Origin: Anaerolineaceae bacterium
Lineage (GTDB): Bacteria > Chloroflexota > Anaerolineae > Aggregatilineales > Phototrophicaceae
Assembly (NCBI GenBank): GCA_028818375.1
Contig: JAPPOB010000010.1
Span: 1,054,001 to 1,118,000 of the forward strand
Length of the DNA stretch: 64,000 bases
Reading direction: 5' to 3'
The translations under genes were made by a program, and so were the position numbers. Below the pieces are notes generated by a model that did not search any database, had not been told where the DNA came from, and saw only the letters and a program-made list of their open reading frames with translations. Shown here piece by piece: positions 46,296-53,693 of the stretch. The stretch's first letter is position 1, and each line of letters opens with the position of its first letter.

Positions 46296-46997
46296 TCAGC
46301 CGAGGTGCTGCGACATCTCTCCCAGACCGCTGCGGACGCTGCCATCCACAACCTGGTCTGCCGAGCGGACGATCAGCCCGCCCAGAATGGAGGGGTCGAC
46401 CTCGAAGGCGACGCTGTCCGCGCCGATCTCTTCCTGCACCTTTTGCTGCTCCGCATCGTCGAGCGGCATGGCGCTGACGACGGTGACGTCTCCGGACAGG
46501 GTCCGGGCCGAATCCGGCACCTTCGCGAAAAAGTCATTGATCAGCGCCTGCTGCCGCGTGTCGTCCAGCGATGCGCCGATGAGCTGCTGGGCCACGGCGA
46601 TGGAGATCGCCGCCACCTGACCGCGCAAGCCGGCGAGTTGCGCGTCGCGTTCCGCCTGGGCCGCCAGACGCGCGTCATTGCGGATGGTCTCCGCCTCTGC
46701 CCGCGCATCCTGCTGCACCTGCTGCGCCACTTCCTCACCACGCCCACGGGCCTCGTCGACGATTCCCTGGGCCTCATTGCGGGCCTGCTGCAAGACTTTT
46801 TCCGCCTCGGCCTCGGCGTTCATGCGCGCGTTGGCCGCCTTCTCGGCGTCCTCCAGGCCCCGCTGGATGCGCGTGCGCCGGTCTCGCAGAACGGCGATGA
46901 GCGGATCGTAAACGAAGCGCGTCAGCAGGACGTAGATGACGATGAAGGCGATGATCTGAATCAGCAGATAGCCGAGATTGATTCCTAAAGCTTCCAC
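46296..46997 (-). CDS. atpF: ATP synthase subunit b fused to the C-terminal domain of subunit delta
   Basis: A 233-residue stator protein. Residues 1-28 are one membrane helix, about 30-140 a long Ala/Glu/Arg coiled coil typical of subunit b, and LIGASLDDTRQQALINDFFAKV a normal b-type end. Unusually, about 70 residues follow that match the C-terminal domain of delta (VVSAMPLDDAEQQKVQEE, DPSILGGLIVRSADQVVDGS). The six-helix N-terminal domain of delta, which holds the F1 crown, is not present. The start is GTG 46997 with GGGAG upstream. A strong terminator follows, so no F1 genes are co-transcribed. A related b-delta fusion is known in mycobacteria. Confidence 0.9.
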   Translation of the reverse strand: MEALGINLGYLLIQIIAFIVIYVLLTRFVYDPLIAVLRDRRTRIQRGLEDAEKAANARMNAEAEAEKVLQQARNEAQGIVDEARGRGEEVAQQVQQDARAEAETIRNDARLAAQAERDAQLAGLRGQVAAISIAVAQQLIGASLDDTRQQALINDFFAKVPDSARTLSGDVTVVSAMPLDDAEQQKVQEEIGADSVAFEVDPSILGGLIVRSADQVVDGSVRSGLGEMSQHLG

Positions 46998-47018
46998 AGT
47001 CGTTTCTCCCCTGCCAGA

Positions 47019-47258
47019 TCAGGACAGCACGAACAGGATGATCAGGGAAACGACCAGGGCGTAGATGGCCACGGCCTCGGCGAAAGCCACACCCAGAATC
47101 ATGTTGGTCTGAATGGTGCCGGTATGGTCCGGGTTGCGCGCCATACCCTGCACCGCGCCGCCCACGGCGAGACCGATGCCGATGCCGCCGCCCAGCGCGC
47201 CAACCATGGCCAGACCCGCGCCGATCGCCTTGCCTGCCACCACAACTGCTTCTTCCAT
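47019..47258 (-). CDS. atpE: ATP synthase subunit c
   Basis: A 79-residue hairpin of two membrane helices that forms the c-ring. Helix 1 contains [24 protein letters not shown] with the polar-loop Arg-Asn-Pro. Helix 2 contains [17 protein letters not shown], whose Glu is the ion-binding carboxylate. There is no Ser/Thr after the Glu as in Na+ rotors, so proton coupling is likely. The ATG at 47258 has GGAAGGAG about 8 nt upstream. It lies between atpB and atpF. Confidence 0.95.
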   Translation of the reverse strand: MEEAVVVAGKAIGAGLAMVGALGGGIGIGLAVGGAVQGMARNPDHTGTIQTNMILGVAFAEAVAIYALVVSLIILFVLS

Positions 47259-47308
47259 CTTCCTCACTCCTTCCAGGATCGTGTTTGAACGTCGTCGTCA
47301 GGTATTGC

Positions 47309-48484
47309 CTAATGCGCCCCGGCAGCCGCCTCCTCGTGATGCTCCTCGTCGTGGTGATGGCTGACCGTCGCCAGGCTCATGAAGATCGCCGTCAGCAGGC
47401 CGAACACAATAGCCTGAATGAGGCCGACGAAAAACTCAAGCAGAAACACGGGCCAGGGGGCGATCACCGGCAGAAGGAAGCTGATCACGAAGAGCAGGAT
47501 TGAGCCGGCGAACATGCTGCCCAGGAGCCTGAAGGCGAAGGACAAAATCTTGGCCATTTCGCCGATCAGTTCCAGCAGGCCCACGGCCACGTCAATGCCG
47601 CCCAACGGCGACTTGAAGAGCGTCGAGAAGTTGAAGAACTTGGTCAGGTAACTGATGCCCAGCGCCCGGAAACCCATCACCTGGATCATCACCACGGCAA
47701 TCAGGGCGAAGGCGAGGGTCATGTTAAGGTCGGTGGAAGGTACGCGGACGTAGGGCAGAATCACCCAGGGCACGGCCGGATCGCCCGGCTCCAGGTGGTG
47801 GTAATCGATCTCTTCGCCATGATCGTCGTCCGCTGCCTCGTCGGCATGGTCGTCGGCAGCCTCGGCGGCGGGAATGCCGGAGAGGCAGCCGGCGTCCGCG
47901 CGGGCCTGAAGGGCTTCATCGCTCATGGTCGCGACCGCTTCGGGGCTGACCCAGGGGCACTGACCATTGAGGTAGTGGACGCCACCCAGGGTCGCCAGGT
48001 CAAAGCCGTCCAGCAACTCGTAGTGCCCTTCCACCTTGTGGACGTGCGGGTGCAGGAAGCCGATGCTGTCGATGCCCGGTATGAGGTGCAACCAGTTCGA
48101 CAGCAGCACGAGGATGAATATCGTCATGAACATCTTGAAGATCGGGCCGAGGTAGCGTTCGGGCGCGATGCCTCCGATGAAGCCGTAGAGCCCCTCAAAG
48201 GCCATCTCGAAGAAGTTGTAGAAACCGCCGCGCGGCACTTCACCGCCATCCCGCGGCCGGCGGCCGCTGACCACGCGGATCAGCAGCAGGATGACGATCC
48301 ACACCACCATCGAACCCACAAAGGTGTTGGTTATCGGCAGGCCGAAAACCTCGCCCGCCGGGTATATCTCGCCAGGCAACTGGATCACCGGCACGACCGG
48401 CGGCCAGTTGAACATCACCACGAGGCTGGCCAGCACCAGGACCAACGCGATCCAGCGGCGCTTGCCACTCCAGTTCAGGGTCAC
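47309..48484 (-). CDS. atpB: ATP synthase subunit a with a large His/Asp-rich insertion
   Basis: At 391 residues this is well above the usual 230-280 for subunit a. The core is intact: VPSTDLNMTLAFAL, the essential Arg in SFAFRLLGSMFAGSILL and FVGLIQAIVFGLL. About 95 extra residues (roughly 144-238) follow LHLIPGIDS, in the loop that faces the periplasm in E. coli subunit a. They include HPHVHKVEGHYE, two Cys (176 and 200) and an acidic/His run DDHADEAADDDHGEE. The C-terminus is also His-rich (SHHHDEEHHEE). The GTG at 48484 overlaps the AtpI-like stop as GTGA. Confidence 0.93.
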   Translation of the reverse strand: MTLNWSGKRRWIALVLVLASLVVMFNWPPVVPVIQLPGEIYPAGEVFGLPITNTFVGSMVVWIVILLLIRVVSGRRPRDGGEVPRGGFYNFFEMAFEGLYGFIGGIAPERYLGPIFKMFMTIFILVLLSNWLHLIPGIDSIGFLHPHVHKVEGHYELLDGFDLATLGGVHYLNGQCPWVSPEAVATMSDEALQARADAGCLSGIPAAEAADDHADEAADDDHGEEIDYHHLEPGDPAVPWVILPYVRVPSTDLNMTLAFALIAVVMIQVMGFRALGISYLTKFFNFSTLFKSPLGGIDVAVGLLELIGEMAKILSFAFRLLGSMFAGSILLFVISFLLPVIAPWPVFLLEFFVGLIQAIVFGLLTAIFMSLATVSHHHDEEHHEEAAAGAH

Positions 48485-48744
48485 TGTTGTCCTTCCTCCT
48501 TCTGCGCCGCCAGAATGAGACGCGACTGATGTTGTGAATAGCGGTATATCGCCCAGAGCGAAAGCGGAATGCTCCCCAGCAACAGTACAAAAACAAACAG
48601 CGGTTTGGTGCCCAGCGCCTCGTCCAGCCCCAGCCCGATCAACACCGAGCCGCCGGCGATCAGCACCAGCAGGGCGCCCACCTGCGCGATCACTTTCGCC
48701 CCCAGCAGAAGCACCGGCGCCCGCTCCGGTCCGCCCTCGCTCAT
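48481..48744 (-). CDS. atpI: AtpZ/AtpI-family small membrane protein
   Basis: An 87-residue protein with two membrane segments (AKVIAQVGALLVLIAGGSVLIGLGLDEALG and FVFVLLLGSIPLSLWAIYR). The pattern GLGLDEALGTKPLF between them is typical of AtpZ/AtpI proteins, which help c-ring assembly or Mg2+ supply and commonly head atp operons. The ATG at 48744 is taken as the start; upstream open codons cross a hairpin. Its stop overlaps the atpB start by 4 nt. Confidence 0.8.
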   Translation of the reverse strand: MSEGGPERAPVLLLGAKVIAQVGALLVLIAGGSVLIGLGLDEALGTKPLFVFVLLLGSIPLSLWAIYRYSQHQSRLILAAQKEEGQQ

Positions 48745-48757
48745 GGTGAGCGTTCGG

Positions 48758-48798
48758 ACGGGGGGGAGACTGTGAAGCCTATCACAGACGAACCCCCG
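48758..48798 (-). other. Hairpin in the nuoN-atpI spacer
   Basis: On the minus strand ACGGGGG pairs with CCCCCGT and CTGTGA with TCACAG, giving a two-part stem with a 6-nt loop. There is no U-tract, so it is not a standard terminator. It sits 14 nt upstream of the atpI start and could allow partial read-through or mark a processing site between the nuo and atp parts of the transcript. Confidence 0.55.
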
Positions 48799-48833
48799 TT
48801 TCCAGCGAAGGCCGGCGGTACACCGAAGACTCG

Positions 48834-50333
48834 TCAGGCCTGGAACAACGCCAGCGCACCCTGCACCGCCCATTCAAAGACCGGCTGCGCGGCCACCGTC
48901 CCCAGCAACAGGACGACCAGACCTGGCAGCGCCAGCGCCCAGCCCGAAGCCCGCGACAACGCGATGGGCTGGTCCTCGTCCGCGCTGCGGTCGACGTACA
49001 TCACCTTGATAACGATCAAGTAATAGTAAAGCGCGATGATGGCGTTCAGCACGCCGACAATCGCCAGCCAAGTCAGATCCGCCTGCACGGCTGCGTTGAA
49101 CAGGAAAAACTTGCCGAAGAATCCCGCCGTGGGCGGAATGCCGCCCAGCGACAACAGCGCGATCGTCATCATCAACGCCAGCCAGGGGCTGCGTCGATTC
49201 AACCCGGCCAGATCGGCAATCGTCTCGCTGCCCGTGGCCTCGCTGAAGAAGACCACCACGGCGAAGGCCAGCAGGTTGGTGAAGGTGTACATGAAGAGGT
49301 AGAAGCCGACCGACGCCACGCCCTGCTCCGTCTGCGACTGGATGGCCGCCACGCCGATCAGCGCGTAACCGGCCTGGGCGATGGAGGAATAGGCCAGCAG
49401 GCGTTTGATGTTGCGCTGCGACAGCGCCAGCACGTTCCCCAGGGTCATCGAAATGACGGCCATCAGCGCCGCCAGACTGACCCAGAAAGCCTGAATCTCG
49501 TGCCCGCCAACCACCAGCGATTGCGGGAAAACCGCGATCAGAAAACGCACCAGCAGGGCAAAACTGGCCGCCTTGCTGGCCACGCTGACGAAAGCAGTCA
49601 CCGGCGTCGGCGCGCCCTCGTACATGTCCGGCGTCCAGAAGTGGAAAGGCGCCGCGCCAATCTTGAAACCGAAACCGACCACCACAAGGGTCAGCGCCGC
49701 CAGCACCGGCAGCACGGCCTCACCGCTGGCGGCCGGCAAAACTTCCGCCAGGGCGTAAATGCTGGTCTGGCCGCTGAAGCCGTAGAGGATGCTGAGGCCG
49801 AAGAGCATCAGTGCCGAGGCAAAGGCGCCGAACAGGAAGTATTTCATGCCGCTCTCGGCGGAGCGCAGGTCGTCGCGCCGGAAGGCCGCCAGGATGTAGA
49901 GCGGAATCGACAGCGTCTCCAGACCGAGGAAGACCATGACCAGGTCGGCCGCGGCGCTGACCAGGCAGGCGCCCAGTGTGGCCACCACCAGGATGAGATA
50001 GAACTCGCCCTGGCGGCCATGCGCCTTCGTGTCGATCGACATCAGCGCAGTCAGGGCCGCGCCCAGCAAAATCATCACCCGGAAGATCTGCGCCAGCGTG
50101 TCGTGGCGCACCATCCCGCCCCAGACCAGCTGGCTTGCGGGGTCCGCCGGTGGCACCCAGACGAGGGGCGTCGCCGCCAGCAACAACAGGCCCAGCACCG
50201 TCACCCAGGCGATATTGCGCCGGCGTTCGCCTGACAGATACACATCCAGAAACAGGATGATGATCGCCAGAATCGTCAACCCGACTTCCGGCGCAATCGC
50301 CGGCAGGCTGGCCAGAAAATCGAAGCCCGCCAA
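48834..50333 (-). CDS. nuoN: NADH-quinone oxidoreductase subunit N
   Basis: A 499-residue antiporter-like subunit of complex I with about 14 membrane helices. The pump residues are present: Glu in VFLGLETLSIPLYIL, Lys in VVGFGFKIGAAPFHFW and Lys in NIKRLLAYSSIAQAGY. It starts at TTG 50333, just after the second nuoM stop, with GGGAGGGG upstream. It is the last gene of the complex I block. Confidence 0.95.
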   Translation of the reverse strand: MAGFDFLASLPAIAPEVGLTILAIIILFLDVYLSGERRRNIAWVTVLGLLLLAATPLVWVPPADPASQLVWGGMVRHDTLAQIFRVMILLGAALTALMSIDTKAHGRQGEFYLILVVATLGACLVSAAADLVMVFLGLETLSIPLYILAAFRRDDLRSAESGMKYFLFGAFASALMLFGLSILYGFSGQTSIYALAEVLPAASGEAVLPVLAALTLVVVGFGFKIGAAPFHFWTPDMYEGAPTPVTAFVSVASKAASFALLVRFLIAVFPQSLVVGGHEIQAFWVSLAALMAVISMTLGNVLALSQRNIKRLLAYSSIAQAGYALIGVAAIQSQTEQGVASVGFYLFMYTFTNLLAFAVVVFFSEATGSETIADLAGLNRRSPWLALMMTIALLSLGGIPPTAGFFGKFFLFNAAVQADLTWLAIVGVLNAIIALYYYLIVIKVMYVDRSADEDQPIALSRASGWALALPGLVVLLLGTVAAQPVFEWAVQGALALFQA

Positions 50334-50334
50334 G

Positions 50335-52053
50335 TTATGCCCCTCCCAGGATTGCCAGCACCGGCCCGACGCCGCTGGTGATCATGGGCGCCATGACGCC
50401 TGGCAACACGCCCAGTATCAGCAGCGGCGCGCCGAGCAGGACCAGCACCACGCGATCCGTGATGGAAATGTCGCCCACGTCCGGGTACAGCGTCGCGTTG
50501 AACTCGCCGAGAAACACCTGGCCGGTCACCCGCAATACGTAGGCCGCCGTGATGACGATACCCAGCGCCGCGAGCACCACGATCACCGAGTAGTAGTTGC
50601 TCAAGACCAGACCGCCGGCCTGCAGCGTGATCTGCTCCGAGGCGGCCCACATGCCGGTGAAGATCGGATACTCGGCGATGAAACCGCTCAGGCCGGGCAT
50701 GCCCATACTGGTCAGGCCACCGATCACAAAGGCCAGCCCCACCCAGGGCATACGTTTGATGAAACCGCCCAGGCTGGGGATGTCGCGCGTGTGCGCCTGG
50801 TCGTAAACCATGCCGACGCAACCGAAAAAGAGCGCCGTCATCGCGCCGTGGCTGAACATCTGCAAACCGGCGCCGGTCATGCCGATCACGTTCATGGTGG
50901 CGAAGCCCATGCTCACCAGACCCATGTGACTGACCGAGGAGAAGCCGATGACGTACTTGAAGTCGCGTTGGCGGAAGGCGATAAAAGCGCCGTAGACGAC
51001 GTTGATGAGCGTGAGAAACACAATCCAGGGCAAATGCGCCTGGGCGCCCTCCGGCAGCAGTTGTACACCTGCACGCAGCGCGGCGTAGGCGCCGAGCTTC
51101 ATCAACACGCCTGCATGAATCATGGAGACGGCCGTCGGCGCGGCCACGTGGCCGTCCGGGCTCCAGTTGTGAAAGGGGAAAATCCCCGCCAGCACACCGA
51201 AGCCGATGAAAATGAAGGGGAACCATAACCTGGCGAAGGTCAGGGTCTCGACGCCGCCGTAGCCCGACACGTCAAAGGCGCCCGCCTCGGCCGCCAGCGT
51301 CAGGTTGACCATGTCGAAGCTGAAGGAGGTTGAAGCGGGCGAGATGATGCCGGCCGCGATGGCCTGCTGCAGCACGGCGGCGCCTTCCACCGTGCGGAAG
51401 AAGCCGTCCGCCACCAGCACCATGGCGATCACGCCCACCAGCGCCACGACCGAACCGACCAGGATGTAAAGCGTCAGTTTCATGGACGCGTACTGGCGCA
51501 ACTCGACCCAGCCCCAGGTCGCAATCAACAGGTACATGGGGAAGATCGCCAGCTCGTAGAAGAAGAACAGCGTGAACATGTCCAGCGACACGAAAACGCC
51601 GAAGACGCCCGCCACCAGCAGCAGGAAGAAAGCCATGAACTCGCGGGTGCGGTCATCAATGCGCCAGGAGACCAGCACGCCGGCCAGCGTCACCATGCCG
51701 GTGAGCAGCACCATCGGCGCGCTCAACCCGTCCACGCCGACGTGATAGCCGATGCCCAGCGACGGCACCCACTCGTAATGTTCCTCGTAAGCCAGGCCAT
51801 CGGCGAACATCTGCGTGGCGGCCATCGGGCTGCCGCTCGCCAGGGTGGCGTCCTGATTGACGGTGACCTCCGCCACCTGGGCGTTGTAACCGACGTAGAC
51901 CGCCAGCGAGAGCAGCATCACCGCCAGCGCCGCGGCGACGGCAACGCCGCGCACCAGGTCGCGCTGCTCGCCGTTCAGAAACAGGATAATGACGGCTGCG
52001 ACGACTGGTATAAAGACGATGAGGCTCAGAACCGGGAGTACAAGTTCGCTCAT
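50335..52053 (-). CDS. nuoM: NuoM-like antiporter subunit, second paralogue (NuoM2)
   Basis: A 572-residue membrane protein related to NuoM. It keeps the TM5 Glu (FTLFFFYELAIFPMY), the Lys in VLMKLGAYA and the distal Glu in LSGFIAEYPIF. The key TM7 lysine that precedes PxxPFHxW in NuoM1 (AIKVPVWPFHTW) is replaced: this protein reads VLAGIFPFHNW. Its soluble loop near residues 55-100 is longer than usual. The ATG at 52053 overlaps the NuoM1 stop as ATGA. The changed lysine suggests altered or lost proton transfer through this subunit. Confidence 0.9.
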   Translation of the reverse strand: MSELVLPVLSLIVFIPVVAAVIILFLNGEQRDLVRGVAVAAALAVMLLSLAVYVGYNAQVAEVTVNQDATLASGSPMAATQMFADGLAYEEHYEWVPSLGIGYHVGVDGLSAPMVLLTGMVTLAGVLVSWRIDDRTREFMAFFLLLVAGVFGVFVSLDMFTLFFFYELAIFPMYLLIATWGWVELRQYASMKLTLYILVGSVVALVGVIAMVLVADGFFRTVEGAAVLQQAIAAGIISPASTSFSFDMVNLTLAAEAGAFDVSGYGGVETLTFARLWFPFIFIGFGVLAGIFPFHNWSPDGHVAAPTAVSMIHAGVLMKLGAYAALRAGVQLLPEGAQAHLPWIVFLTLINVVYGAFIAFRQRDFKYVIGFSSVSHMGLVSMGFATMNVIGMTGAGLQMFSHGAMTALFFGCVGMVYDQAHTRDIPSLGGFIKRMPWVGLAFVIGGLTSMGMPGLSGFIAEYPIFTGMWAASEQITLQAGGLVLSNYYSVIVVLAALGIVITAAYVLRVTGQVFLGEFNATLYPDVGDISITDRVVLVLLGAPLLILGVLPGVMAPMITSGVGPVLAILGGA

Positions 52054-53675
52054 CCAGCCAGGCCTCCAAGCAACTGCGTCACCGACTGGTTAATGACAGG
52101 CAGGATCCAGTTCGGCCACACCCCGGTGACCAGCATCAGCAGCAGCAGCGGCGCGATCGCCAGCACTTCGCGCGTTTCAATCTCCAGCCGCGTGTCGCGC
52201 CAGCGCATGTTGAAGGGGCCGTGCAGCACGCTGCGAATGCCCTTCAGGATGTAGGCGCCGGTGAAGAGCAGACCGATCATCGCCAGCGCCGTCAGCAGGG
52301 TGAAGACCGGCCAGGAGCCGCGAACAATGAGGAATTCGCCGACGAAACCGTTGAGCCCCGGCAAGCCGAGGCTGGCCATACTGGTGAACAGGAAGATTCC
52401 GCCATAAATCGGCGCCTTCACCCAAAAGCCGCCGTATTGCCTCAGGTCGCGCGTATGGGTCTTGTGATAGATGGCCCCGGCCAGCAGGAACATGCCGGCC
52501 GCACTGAGACCGTGATTGAACATCTGCAGCACAGCGCCATTGGTCGCCAGGATCGCGTCCTGCAGGCGATCCGTGCCACCCGCGATGAACTGCTCGCCCC
52601 AGGCCTGGGCGGCGACCGCCAGACCCAGCACCACAAAGCCCATGTGGTTAACCGAGCTGTAGGCCACCAGACGTTTGATGTCGTTTTGCGCGAAGGCTGC
52701 GAAGGCCCCAAGCACCACGCCCAGCATCGCCAGCACGGCGAAGAGCGTGGCCGCATTCGTGGCCGGCAGTCCCAAAATCTGAATCTCCGCCACCCACACG
52801 TCCGGGAATAGCGGGATGACCAGGCGCAGAAATCCGTAGGCGCCCAGCTTGAGCATCGCGCCGGCCAGCAGCATCGAGCCGGCGGTCGGCGCCTCACTGT
52901 GCGCATCCGGCAGCCAGGTATGGAAGGGCCAGACCGGCACCTTGATGGCGAAGGCCACGAAGAAACCGATGAAGGCAAAAGCCTTGACCGTCTCAATCGG
53001 AATGCCCAGGAATGTGGCCCCGACGGTGTTGGCCAGCATGGGCCAGGTCTCGGTCAGCGTGACCATGTCGAAACTCGGCGCGCCAAGCTGCGCCGATACC
53101 GCCCAGCCCACCAGCTGCGTGGCCAGCAGAAAGCCCAGCGACCCGCCGAGGGAGTAAATCATGAACTTCACCGAGGCGTACTGCCGCCCGGGACCGCCCC
53201 ACTGGTTGATGAGGAAGTACATCGGCACCAGGCTGAGTTCCCAGAAGAGGAAAAAGGTCAACAGGTCCAGCGTCACGAAGACGCCCATCAACCCGGTCTG
53301 GAAGAAAAGCAGCAGCGCCATGTGCATGTTGACGCGGTCTTCAATCTCCCAGCTTACAAGAATCGCCAGGGGAGTCAGGATGCCGGTCAGCAGCACCAGC
53401 ACCGCACTGATTCCGTCGATGCCGACGTGCCAGGAAGCCCCCAGCAGCTCGAACCAGGGCGTGCTCTGCTCCAGCGCGTAACCCGTTCCGGCTTCTGAAA
53501 GCTGGTATTGGCGGAAGGCCAGAATCGCCAGCGCCGCCAGACCCAGGCCGAGGACCAGCGCCACCCAGCGGATCAGGCGCTTCTGTTGCGGCAGGACCAG
53601 CACCAGCAGCGCCGACAGCGCCGGCAACACCACCAGCGCCGACAGCAGGTCCAGGCCGAAGACCGAGTCAATCAT
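52050..53675 (-). CDS. nuoM: NADH-quinone oxidoreductase subunit M, first paralogue (NuoM1)
   Basis: A 541-residue antiporter-like subunit with all usual pump residues: Glu in FFLFWELSLVPMYF, Lys in FAIKVPVWPFHTW, Lys in AMLKLGAYGFLR and Glu in LNGFVGEFLIV. It sits between nuoL and the second nuoM. Identity to NuoM2 is modest, so the two are not a recent copy. Confidence 0.95.
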   Translation of the reverse strand: MIDSVFGLDLLSALVVLPALSALLVLVLPQQKRLIRWVALVLGLGLAALAILAFRQYQLSEAGTGYALEQSTPWFELLGASWHVGIDGISAVLVLLTGILTPLAILVSWEIEDRVNMHMALLLFFQTGLMGVFVTLDLLTFFLFWELSLVPMYFLINQWGGPGRQYASVKFMIYSLGGSLGFLLATQLVGWAVSAQLGAPSFDMVTLTETWPMLANTVGATFLGIPIETVKAFAFIGFFVAFAIKVPVWPFHTWLPDAHSEAPTAGSMLLAGAMLKLGAYGFLRLVIPLFPDVWVAEIQILGLPATNAATLFAVLAMLGVVLGAFAAFAQNDIKRLVAYSSVNHMGFVVLGLAVAAQAWGEQFIAGGTDRLQDAILATNGAVLQMFNHGLSAAGMFLLAGAIYHKTHTRDLRQYGGFWVKAPIYGGIFLFTSMASLGLPGLNGFVGEFLIVRGSWPVFTLLTALAMIGLLFTGAYILKGIRSVLHGPFNMRWRDTRLEIETREVLAIAPLLLLMLVTGVWPNWILPVINQSVTQLLGGLAG

Positions 53676-53693
53676 GCCAGTCCAGTCTCCACG

